A stretch of 33,963 bases of DNA, taken from positions 1-33,963 of the forward strand of contig JAFVPI010000073.1 of the NCBI GenBank assembly GCA_017505405.1, written 5' to 3'. Numbering within the stretch: the first letter of the stretch is position 1; every line of letters starts with the position of its first letter. Source of the stretch: Mogibacterium sp. Lineage in GTDB: Bacteria; Bacillota; Clostridia; Peptostreptococcales; Anaerovoracaceae. A program made the translations under genes and the position numbers. This document shows, piece after piece, positions 8,203-15,549 of the stretch. The notes under the pieces are model-generated. The model was given only the letters and a program-made list of their open reading frames with translations, did no database searches and was not told the origin of the DNA.

Positions 8203-9121
8203 TGTTCCTTACCCCTTCCTGCTTATCTTCCGCGCCTGTCATTTCGTATGATATGTGTTCTGCCAGATCCCATACGCTCTGAACTTCCGGACTCATTTCG
8301 TGTGAGGAAGACCTCAGCACGCAGATGTCCCTGTACATTGACGAGTCTGCGAAAGGTATCTTTTTCACGTTGAAGCTGTCGAGAATCGGAAGTATCGGCA
8401 TTATTGCCACTCCCGCGCCGGTGGAGACCGATGCCGCGATAGAGCTGTATTCGTCCGCTTCAATTATAGTATTCGGTTCAAACTCAACCTTTCTGAACTC
8501 TTTTTCAAGCTGATGATACGTAAGCGTTTCGTGATTCAGCGAGATGAAATACTCCCCCGCAATGTCAGACAGCGTCACCGACTCGGCGTCCGCAAGACGG
8601 TGCGTGGCCGGCACTATCAGGTAGAGCTCCTGGCGGTAGATCGGGATGAAGTCTATGGAAGCCATATCCGGCTTTCCCGCAATAAGCAGGTCAAGAGTGC
8701 CGTTCATCAGCTGCTCAACAAGCTCCCCGGCCTTTCCCTGACGGAAGCGGAAAGCGATCTGCTCGTTTCCCTGATGCATGTAGAATCTGTTGACGAATTC
8801 AGGGAGGGCAGAGAAGCTCACACTGTAAATATACCCCATGCTGATGCCTCCCGTCGACGGGACTTTCATTTCCCGCAGATGTTCAGTACCCTCGGAAAGC
8901 TCAGCAAGAGCTCTCTTCGCGTACGGCAGGAACTCCTCTCCGTATTTTGTCAGGGTCACCTTCTTGCCGTTTTTCTCAAACAGCGGCACCCCAAGCTCCT
9001 GCTCGAGTTTGCTGATAGCGTAGCTGAGGCTCGGCTGCGATATATAAAGGAGCCGCGCAGCACGGGTATAGTGAAGCACCTCGGCTGTAACACAAAAGTA
9101 TCTGATCTCCTGAAGAGTCAT
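8195..9121 (-). CDS. LysR-family regulator, likely of the citrate operon
   Basis: The 308-residue protein has an N-terminal winged helix (MTLQEIRYFCVTAEVLHYT, then SQPSLSYAISKLEQELG) and a periplasmic-binding-protein-like effector domain (about 90-300) typical of LysR regulators. Its ATG shares one base with the stop of citXG (TAATG), and its end overlaps glutaminase, so it is translationally coupled inside the operon. A perfect dyad upstream of the operon promoter (17913-17937), with T-N11-A spacing and centred near -64, is the obvious candidate site, implying activation with a pathway metabolite as co-inducer. Bacillus CitR and GltC are LysR regulators in the same metabolic area; the effector here is unknown. 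Confidence 0.88.
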   Translation of the reverse strand: MTLQEIRYFCVTAEVLHYTRAARLLYISQPSLSYAISKLEQELGVPLFEKNGKKVTLTKYGEEFLPYAKRALAELSEGTEHLREMKVPSTGGISMGYIYSVSFSALPEFVNRFYMHQGNEQIAFRFRQGKAGELVEQLMNGTLDLLIAGKPDMASIDFIPIYRQELYLIVPATHRLADAESVTLSDIAGEYFISLNHETLTYHQLEKEFRKVEFEPNTIIEADEYSSIAASVSTGAGVAIMPILPILDSFNVKKIPFADSSMYRDICVLRSSSHEMSPEVQSVWDLAEHISYEMTGAEDKQEGVRNND

Positions 9122-10443
9122 TACCGGTCCTCCCTTTCTTCAATGGACAGGAATGCGCTTATAGTCTTCCAGCGCTCCAGCAGAAAAGCAAGCGCAAGCA
9201 TGTCCGCGCTGCCTCCCGGGGACAAGCCGCGGCTGATCAGCTCCCTGTCAAATGCATGCAGCGCGTCAATGCGCTCATCAGGCGGCATCGCCGAGATCCT
9301 CGCAGCCTCATCCCTGACATATTCGAGCCCATCCCTGCCCCCGCGATGAAGAAGGTTGGTATCTTCGAGCACAGCCATGGAATCGCACAGCGCAAGAGAG
9401 GCCGGCCCGCGGCAGCCGCTTTTTCTGTAATAGCTGAGGCGCTCAAGGCAGTATACAGCATCCGGGAATCCGGCTGCCGCTTCACCAGTGGCGCCTCTGG
9501 CACCGTATGTCTTATATACCGCTCCTCCGTTGGTCACCGGAGCTGCAAGTGTTTTTATCAGATGATCCTCTGCATCCTGACATGCCAGTCCGGCTGCGTT
9601 TTCGATGCACGAGCCGCCTTCATTGGCAAGGCAGCTTCCCATTCCCGCAAGCAGAAGGCCCATCGAGTAGATCAGTCCCTTATGAGTGTTGACGCCGCCC
9701 GTGGCAGCTAACATCTCTTCTTCAGCTCTTATTCCGCGCTCACGCAGGGGACCGATGCCGCAGCGCTCCATGCCCAGCAGCGCCGCGTCTTTGAAATACG
9801 GAGCAAGCGCGTCTGCGCTTTTCTCAAACAGAGTCACATCCATGTCAGTATGCGCTCCGTTATTGCTCATGTCTACAAGGCCGGGCTTCGGAGTCGTATA
9901 CAGCTCGTCCATGAGAGAAGCGTGCGCGGCCTCTGCCAGCCTTCCGGCGCAGAAAGCTTTGAGCAGATCCTCTGTCGCTTTCTTCACCTCTCCGAGACCG
10001 TGCCTCCTGCTCCTTGCGCATTCCGCTGCGTAGGAGTCACATATAAGGCAGCGCCGGCCTATGGCTCTTGAAAGCTTGCACCCTCCCGGCACTATCACAT
10101 CAAAGTCAAAGAGCCTTGCCGCAGGGAATGAATCCTCGATTCCTTCCAGCAAAGCTTTGACCCCCGCTCCCTCTTCATCAAGCAGCCAGAAAGCCTCGCA
10201 TCCGCTCACTTCATCCAGAAAGAATTCCTCCGCTATGCGGAAGCCCTGCTCTTTCAGCTTTTCAATGCCTGTATCAAAAAGCATGCGTATCATCGGCGTG
10301 CGCTTTACGTCGCCCGCGATGTTCATTGTAAGGCAAACAAGGCACCGGTCAGGTCCGGCACCCTCAAGCATCCTGTTCTGTATGAAAGCCCGTCTTTCGC
10401 GGGCTGCAAGCATCTGCTCAAGATCTACGCTGTATGACTTCAT
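9121..10443 (-). CDS. citXG: CitX-CitG fusion: citrate lyase prosthetic-group transferase and synthase
   Basis: Residues about 1-165 match CitX (holo-citrate lyase synthase): RRAFIQNRMLEGAG, CLVCLTMNIAGDVK, and GRRCLICDSYAAECARSRRH. Residues about 170-440 match CitG (triphosphoribosyl-dephospho-CoA synthase): ELYTTPKPGLVDMSNNGAH, MGLLLAGMG and the C-terminal GGSADMLALAFLLE. CitG makes triphosphoribosyl-dephospho-CoA from ATP and dephospho-CoA, and CitX transfers it to the serine of CitD. The same fusion is known in Haemophilus and some lactic acid bacteria. The gene overlaps citC by 26 bp and abuts the LysR gene by one base. The ATG at 10443 has GGAAAG about 7 nt upstream. Confidence 0.93.
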   Translation of the reverse strand: MKSYSVDLEQMLAARERRAFIQNRMLEGAGPDRCLVCLTMNIAGDVKRTPMIRMLFDTGIEKLKEQGFRIAEEFFLDEVSGCEAFWLLDEEGAGVKALLEGIEDSFPAARLFDFDVIVPGGCKLSRAIGRRCLICDSYAAECARSRRHGLGEVKKATEDLLKAFCAGRLAEAAHASLMDELYTTPKPGLVDMSNNGAHTDMDVTLFEKSADALAPYFKDAALLGMERCGIGPLRERGIRAEEEMLAATGGVNTHKGLIYSMGLLLAGMGSCLANEGGSCIENAAGLACQDAEDHLIKTLAAPVTNGGAVYKTYGARGATGEAAAGFPDAVYCLERLSYYRKSGCRGPASLALCDSMAVLEDTNLLHRGGRDGLEYVRDEAARISAMPPDERIDALHAFDRELISRGLSPGGSADMLALAFLLERWKTISAFLSIEEREDR

Positions 10444-11383
10444 AGGTGCTTTCCGGTACCATCTCCCTTATCTTCTCAATATTTCCGCTCTCAATCAGGC
10501 TTCTCACCCTGCCGGCGCTGATCTCCGCCAGGCGCGGTATCTCTTCAAAGCTGATCCCGTTTGCAGGGAGCAGCTCCTTCATCCTTTCGTTGTATGCGCG
10601 CGTGACAGGCGAAAACGGCTCTTCTCCGGCGAAACGCCTGCTTATATTGAGCGCCGGAGCTATCCTTCTGCAGAACAGCTCTATGTCGAGATCAGACTTC
10701 ACCAGATCTGCGCGGGACTCATCCCGTATGAAATACGCCGGGAACGTAGCGCGCGATATAAGATAGAGGTCGCTTTCGAAAACATGGCAGTTTGCTATAT
10801 CTTCCGTCCCTTTTCTGATCATCTCAAGCCGCTCCTGAGGACTGAACATCGATCCCTTCTCAGAGACGGCGAATACATAGAGATCGTCACAGTGTGAAAC
10901 TGCGTATTCTATGAGATGCCGGTGCCCGAGCGTGAATGGATCGCAGTTGCACACAACAGCTCCGCACACTCCGTCATACTTCGGAATGGATTCCAGGAAA
11001 CTGTCAAGTCCGCCCTTTCTGTTCTCCAGCAGGACCGCATCCTTTGTTTCTATCACGATATGGAATCCCATGGATCCGAACATGCGAAGGTTCTCCGGTT
11101 TTGTGCACAGAAAGAGCCTGTGGACTCCCCGGGCATATGCTTCTGAAATCAGAGCCGAAAGAACGGCTGCCATCGCTCCCTGTCCTTCCGCGTCGGGAGC
11201 AACAGCAAGCTGCTTTACCGTATGCCCCGCAAGAGCGCCGCATGCTACCAGCCTGTCATCTTCTGTCATCAGCGCAATTATGTCCGCGTCGCCTTCGTCG
11301 CGCAGACCGCATGTCTCAAGAAGCTGCAGATATTCACTTAGCTGCCTTTCCGGCAGTGGAGTATCGTAAATTGAAATGCCCAT
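10418..11383 (-). CDS. citC: Citrate lyase ligase ([citrate (pro-3S)-lyase] ligase)
   Basis: CitC acetylates the thiol of the CitD prosthetic group with acetate and ATP, activating citrate lyase. The 321-residue protein has an N-terminal GNAT-like domain (about 1-120; KQLAVAPDAEGQG). A nucleotidyltransferase domain follows, with CNCDPFTLGHRHLIEYA (the HxGH-like TLGH at 151-154), FSPQERLEMIRKGT and the conserved SRATFPAYFI. The C-terminal AGRVRSLIESG is the ISxxxVR-like motif. The ATG at 11383 is the only in-frame start, because an in-frame TAG lies close upstream. Its ribosome binding site is poor, with AAGGAAGG about 18 nt away. A hairpin separates it from isocitrate dehydrogenase, so it may be expressed at a lower level than the lyase subunits. 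Confidence 0.93.
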   Translation of the reverse strand: MGISIYDTPLPERQLSEYLQLLETCGLRDEGDADIIALMTEDDRLVACGALAGHTVKQLAVAPDAEGQGAMAAVLSALISEAYARGVHRLFLCTKPENLRMFGSMGFHIVIETKDAVLLENRKGGLDSFLESIPKYDGVCGAVVCNCDPFTLGHRHLIEYAVSHCDDLYVFAVSEKGSMFSPQERLEMIRKGTEDIANCHVFESDLYLISRATFPAYFIRDESRADLVKSDLDIELFCRRIAPALNISRRFAGEEPFSPVTRAYNERMKELLPANGISFEEIPRLAEISAGRVRSLIESGNIEKIREMVPESTYEVIQRRS

Positions 11384-11496
11384 GGTTAATTTATCTAGCT
11401 ACCTTCCTTTAACTACCCGGGATTCCCTCTTGTAAAAAAAGATCGGAGCGCCGGATTGTGCGTTTCGCTGCATATCGAATGCCAGTCGCCGGAATG

Positions 11497-11530
11497 AAAA
11501 GCCGGGCTGCTATAAAACAGGCAGCCCGGC
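11497..11530 (-). terminator. GC-rich hairpin between icd and citC
   Basis: On the minus strand GCCGGGCTGC and GCAGCCCGGC (11530-11521 with 11510-11501) form a perfect 10-bp stem with a 10-nt loop, followed by TTTT. It sits 11 bp past the icd stop. With only four T residues it probably terminates partially, or protects the 3' end of the aconitase-citDEF-icd transcript. This would lower expression of citC, citXG and the regulator. Confidence 0.6.
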
Positions 11531-11541
11531 GCTTGACGTTT

Positions 11542-12750
11542 TTAAAGCTTCTTCTCGAGGCGCTCGCGTATTGCAGCGATGAAGTCCTTCGTGAGGACAG
11601 CCCTGGCTTCCATGCCGTCGACCAGTCCGACCAGGTCTTTGGTCATGATGCCGGCGTTGAGCGTATCGATGCATGCCTCCTCGAGCTTATCGCCGAATGC
11701 CTGCAGATCCTCGAGTCCGTCCATCTCACCGCGCTTTCTGAGAGCGCCGCTCCACGCGAAGATGGTAGCCATCGGATTGGTCGAAGTCTCTTCGCCGTTG
11801 AGGTATTTGTAGTAGTGGCGTGTCACTGTTCCGTGAGCCGCTTCGTACTCGAACTTGCCGTCAGGGCTGCAGAGCACGGACGTCATCATAGCGAGCGAAC
11901 CGAACGCTGTGGATACCATGTCGCTCATTACATCTCCGTCGTAGTTCTTGAGAGCCCAGATGAAACCTCCCTCGCTGCGGATAACGCGTGCGATGGCGTC
12001 GTCGATCAGCGTGTAGAAATATGTGAGACCGAGCTCCTCAAACTTCTCCTTATAGCACTCATCGTATACGCTCTGGAAAACATTGCGGAAGTGCATGTCG
12101 TACTTCTTTGAGATGGTGTCCTTTGCAGAGAACCAGAGATCCTGCTTTGTCTCGATCGCGTACTTGAAGCACGAGTGAGCGAACGATTCGATCGAAGTAT
12201 CCTTGTTGTAGATGCTCTGAAGAATTCCAGGGCACTCGAAGTCATAGACTGTCTCGCGGTACTCAGCTCCGTTCTCGCCTGTGAATACGAGCTCTGCCTT
12301 TCCCTTCTCCGGCACGCGGTATTCTGTTCCCTTGTAGAGGTCCCCGTAAGCGTGACGCGCTACAGTGATAGGCTTTTTCCAGTTGCGTACTACAGGCTTG
12401 ATGCCGTCTATGGTGATCGGAGCGCGGAATACAGTTCCGTCGAGTATCGCACGGATGGTGCCGTTAGGGCTCTTCCACATCTCGTGGAGGTTATACTCGG
12501 TCATGCGCTGGGCGTTTGGTGTGATCGTGGCGCACTTTACGCCTACGCCGTACTTCTTGATTGCTTCTCCCGCGTCTTTTGTGATCTGATCGCCCGTCTC
12601 ATCGCGGACAGGAAGTCCGAGGTCGTAGTATTCAGTCTTGAGGTCGACGAAAGGCAGGATGAGCTCATCCTTTATCATCTTCCAGAGTATCCTTGTCATC
12701 TCATCCCCGTCCATCTCGACGATAGGGGTGGTCATTCTGATCTTTTCCAT
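11542..12750 (-). CDS. icd: NADP-type isocitrate dehydrogenase (eukaryote-like type II subfamily)
   Basis: The 402-residue protein matches the homodimeric NADP-dependent isocitrate dehydrogenases related to mitochondrial and cytosolic IDH, not the E. coli Icd type. Visible motifs are [15 protein letters not shown], the substrate segment [20 protein letters not shown] with [21 protein letters not shown] (Arg equivalent to human IDH1 Arg132), the metal ligands in [20 protein letters not shown] and NYDGDVMSD, and [16 protein letters not shown]. It interconverts isocitrate and 2-oxoglutarate plus CO2 with NADP(H). The ATG has AGGAGAAAAA upstream and follows citF by 27 bp. Its placement inside a citrate lyase operon ties citrate to glutamate metabolism. 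Confidence 0.94.
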   Translation of the reverse strand: MEKIRMTTPIVEMDGDEMTRILWKMIKDELILPFVDLKTEYYDLGLPVRDETGDQITKDAGEAIKKYGVGVKCATITPNAQRMTEYNLHEMWKSPNGTIRAILDGTVFRAPITIDGIKPVVRNWKKPITVARHAYGDLYKGTEYRVPEKGKAELVFTGENGAEYRETVYDFECPGILQSIYNKDTSIESFAHSCFKYAIETKQDLWFSAKDTISKKYDMHFRNVFQSVYDECYKEKFEELGLTYFYTLIDDAIARVIRSEGGFIWALKNYDGDVMSDMVSTAFGSLAMMTSVLCSPDGKFEYEAAHGTVTRHYYKYLNGEETSTNPMATIFAWSGALRKRGEMDGLEDLQAFGDKLEEACIDTLNAGIMTKDLVGLVDGMEARAVLTKDFIAAIRERLEKKL

Positions 12751-12777
12751 TTTTTCTCCTTATTTATCTCCTGGTCT

Positions 12778-14328
12778 CTAAACTTCCTTTATCTGTCTCA
12801 CAACGTCCATGATGGTGCCGTCGCGCGCTTCGATGATGCCTACTATCCTGTCTTCGAACTCCACCTTGTCAGGCTCGCCGACTATCGAGTAAGCGATGTC
12901 GCGGAGCTCCTCGATGGTCTTGAGAGGCACGCAGTCAGCTTCCTTTAATGCCTTCAGGATATCCGGCCTTGCAGGGTTGACCGCTACGCCGTAGTCCGTG
13001 ACTACTACATCGATACTCTCTCCCGGTGTGGTGACGGTTGTGACATCGGTGCAGATCGCCGGTATCCTGCCCTGCAGAAGCGGGCAGATGACTATCGCGC
13101 ATTTTGCTCCCTGTGCTGTATCCGGGTGTCCGCCCTGTGCGCCGGTGATCATGCCGTCGGATCCTACAACTACGTTGCAGTTGAAGTGTACGTCCACCTC
13201 GAGGGATGCCAGCACTACGTAGTCGAGCTTGTTTACTACTGCGCCCTTGTTGAGAGGGTTAGCGTAAACGGCAGCCGGGATCCTGTGGTGGTTCACGTTC
13301 TTGAGGCTCTTTACCGCGTCAAGGTCGAAGTCCTGTACGTCGAGCATTACGTCAGCCATGCCGTCTTCGAGGAGCTTGCACATTGCCTTTGTGAGGCCTC
13401 CGACACCGAATCCCATGCGGATGTTGCGCTCTCTCATGATGTCTGCGAGGTACTGTGTCGAAGCGATCGAAGCTCCGCCTACGCCCGTCTGATACGAGAA
13501 CCCGTCCTTGAACCAAGGTGTGTTTACAACTACATCGGTGCAGTACTGCGCCATGAGCAGCTTTCTCTGATCGGTAGTCGGCTTTGCAGCACCTGTCGCG
13601 ATCTTTGACGGGATACCGATCTCATCGACTACGCACACATAGTCCACTTTGGTCTGGGAGATGTGCGCCGGGAAGTTCGGATATGGCACCAGGCAGTCTG
13701 TGATCGCAACGCAGTGATCCGCATGGTTGCCGTCAACTATCGCGTAGCTTAGTACGCCGCAGTCAGCCTTGCCTCCGATACCTCTCAGATTACCGTAATC
13801 GTCAGCGGTCGGAGCTCCGATGAAAGCGATGTCGATGTGGCTCTCGCCGGTAGCTATAGATCTTACGCGGCCGCCGTGCGAACGCATTATGGCCAGACCC
13901 TTCAGCTTGCCTTTCGAGATAGCTTCGCCTATGCCGCCTCTGACTCCGGACGACTCAATATTCGTGATTGTGCCGTCCTCTATCATCGGCACGAGCGCGC
14001 TGTGAGCCTTGCCGAGTGAGGATGCACATATTCTTATGTCCTTGAGACCCATGTCGTGGATCTCTTTCATTACCATGTTGACTATCAGGTCTCCTTCGCG
14101 GAAATGGTGGTGGAACGAAACGGTCATGCCGTCGTGTGCCTCGCACTTCTCCAGAGCTTCCCTGATACTCCCTACCAGCTTGGATTTCTGGTTGTTCATT
14201 ACCGGACGGATCGTAGGGCCGTGGAGTGTGATCGGCTTATCGTCGCGGTAATAGTTGCCCTGAAACGGCTCTTTCCCGGTGATCTCGATTATCTCTTCCG
14301 GGATCTCTCTTCCTACTGCGTTTTTCAT
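12778..14328 (-). CDS. citF: Citrate lyase alpha subunit (citrate:acetyl-ACP transferase)
   Basis: The 516-residue protein aligns along its full length with CitF. Motifs include DGMTVSFHHHFREGDLIVNM, RSHGGRVRSIATGE, IAFIGAPTADDYGN, SYQTGVGGASIASTQYL, LDYVVLASLEVDVHFN and YGVAVNPARPDI. The alpha subunit swaps the acetyl group on the CitD carrier for citrate, giving citryl-CitD. An in-frame GTG at 14352 is open, but AAGGGGG stands 9 nt before the ATG at 14328, one base after the citE stop, so the ATG is the better start. It is followed by icd rather than by accessory lyase genes. Confidence 0.95.
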   Translation of the reverse strand: MKNAVGREIPEEIIEITGKEPFQGNYYRDDKPITLHGPTIRPVMNNQKSKLVGSIREALEKCEAHDGMTVSFHHHFREGDLIVNMVMKEIHDMGLKDIRICASSLGKAHSALVPMIEDGTITNIESSGVRGGIGEAISKGKLKGLAIMRSHGGRVRSIATGESHIDIAFIGAPTADDYGNLRGIGGKADCGVLSYAIVDGNHADHCVAITDCLVPYPNFPAHISQTKVDYVCVVDEIGIPSKIATGAAKPTTDQRKLLMAQYCTDVVVNTPWFKDGFSYQTGVGGASIASTQYLADIMRERNIRMGFGVGGLTKAMCKLLEDGMADVMLDVQDFDLDAVKSLKNVNHHRIPAAVYANPLNKGAVVNKLDYVVLASLEVDVHFNCNVVVGSDGMITGAQGGHPDTAQGAKCAIVICPLLQGRIPAICTDVTTVTTPGESIDVVVTDYGVAVNPARPDILKALKEADCVPLKTIEELRDIAYSIVGEPDKVEFEDRIVGIIEARDGTIMDVVRQIKEV

Positions 14329-14329
14329 T

Positions 14330-15232
14330 CTAAAGATCCCCCTTGTATACACCTGATGCCTTGGCCAGAGCTATAGTTCTTTTTGCGCCGTCGTAGAACG
14401 CGATGTCAATCATCTTGCCGTCAACCGTGAATACTCCTATGCCCTGAGCTTTCTTGGTGTCGATCTCCTTGATGACCTTCTCGGCGAAAATGACAGACTT
14501 CTCACTCGGCGTGTATATTTCATGAACGACAGGGATCTGGCGCGGATTGACTATTGACTTGCCATCAAAGCCCATGGCATGTATGATCTCGGTCTCCTTT
14601 CTGAAACCTTCCATATCATCGAGGTTAGTCCATACTGTATCGAAGCACTGCACCTTTGCTGCTCTTGCAGCTATGACCATGTGCTGCCTGGCTCCCATGA
14701 ACTCCACACCGGTCCCTGAGATAGGAACCTGGAGGTCCTTGGAATAATCGCCTCCCGAAAGAGCGATGCCGAAGAGTCTCTCAGATGAGTCGCAGATGCT
14801 CATGGCATTGATGACGCCTCTCGCGGATTCGAGGGCCGCCATTATGAGCACGCTGCCCTCCGGCCTGTTGAACTCTCTTTCTGCCTCTGCGATGGCGTAC
14901 TCGACTGTACGCACATCATCAGCTGTCTCGGTCTTAGGAATTCGGATTGAATCGCAGCCTCCTGCAACAGCGCATCTTATATCCTCACGCCAGAGGTTTG
15001 TATCAAGTCCGTTGATACGGACTACTCTCTCAACGCCCCTGTAGTCTATCTCCTGCAGGGCGTGATAGAGTGAATAACGCGCTGCATCCTTTTCTCTTTC
15101 AGCTACTGCGTCCTCGAGGTCGAGCATGATCGAATCCGGTTTATACACGTACGGATCCTTGATAAGGCTCGGCTTCTGGCAGTTCAGAAACATCATGGTG
15201 CGGCGCAGGCGGTATTTATTAGGATTGCTCAT
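14330..15232 (-). CDS. citE: Citrate lyase beta subunit (citryl-ACP lyase)
   Basis: The beta subunit cleaves citryl-CitD to oxaloacetate and acetyl-CitD. The 300-residue sequence shows the CitE/HpcH aldolase motifs: MFLNCQKPSL near the N-terminus, MLDLEDAVAEREKDAARY (acidic Mg2+ ligand), VVRINGLDTN, IRIPKTE and LIMAALESARGV (second acidic ligand). The ATG overlaps the citD stop (ATGA), and GGGGAGG lies 9 nt upstream, so translation is coupled to citD. Confidence 0.95.
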   Translation of the reverse strand: MSNPNKYRLRRTMMFLNCQKPSLIKDPYVYKPDSIMLDLEDAVAEREKDAARYSLYHALQEIDYRGVERVVRINGLDTNLWREDIRCAVAGGCDSIRIPKTETADDVRTVEYAIAEAEREFNRPEGSVLIMAALESARGVINAMSICDSSERLFGIALSGGDYSKDLQVPISGTGVEFMGARQHMVIAARAAKVQCFDTVWTNLDDMEGFRKETEIIHAMGFDGKSIVNPRQIPVVHEIYTPSEKSVIFAEKVIKEIDTKKAQGIGVFTVDGKMIDIAFYDGAKRTIALAKASGVYKGDL

Positions 15233-15528
15233 TTTATCATACCTCCCCAGTTGATCCTGCCTTCGTGCTCAGCAGCACGCATAACGGCACACTCCACTCT
15301 GGCCTTGATGGTGCAGTCAAGAGCGCCCTTGTCGACTATGCTTACTCTGGCATTGCGCACCCCAAGACGCTTCAGGGTCGCAAGTGCAACCTTTCTTATC
15401 TGTCTTCCGTACTGCCTTATTACAGCACTTTCGAGTTCGAGCTCTATGCCTTTTTTTGCCGGCTCGACCGTGACCATGCAGTCGCTGCTCTCAAGAGTTC
15501 CTGCAACTGCGGTTTTTTTGATTTCCAT
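15229..15528 (-). CDS. citD: Citrate lyase gamma subunit (acyl carrier protein)
   Basis: The 99-residue protein begins MEIKKTAVAGTLESSD, nearly the E. coli CitD N-terminus (AVAGTLESGD). Ser14 is therefore the expected attachment site of the phosphoribosyl-dephospho-CoA arm made by CitXG. A conserved DKGALDCTIKARVECAV lies in the C-terminal half. GGGAGG precedes the ATG, and the gene starts 21 bp after the hydratase stop. Confidence 0.95.
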   Translation of the reverse strand: MEIKKTAVAGTLESSDCMVTVEPAKKGIELELESAVIRQYGRQIRKVALATLKRLGVRNARVSIVDKGALDCTIKARVECAVMRAAEHEGRINWGGMIK

Positions 15529-15549
15529 GGCATTCCTCCCGGTAAATCC

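Noticed and set aside
8513-9349. 278-codon plus-strand frame opposite the LysR and citXG genes
   Set aside because: It spans the end of one real gene and most of another, both with clear motifs.
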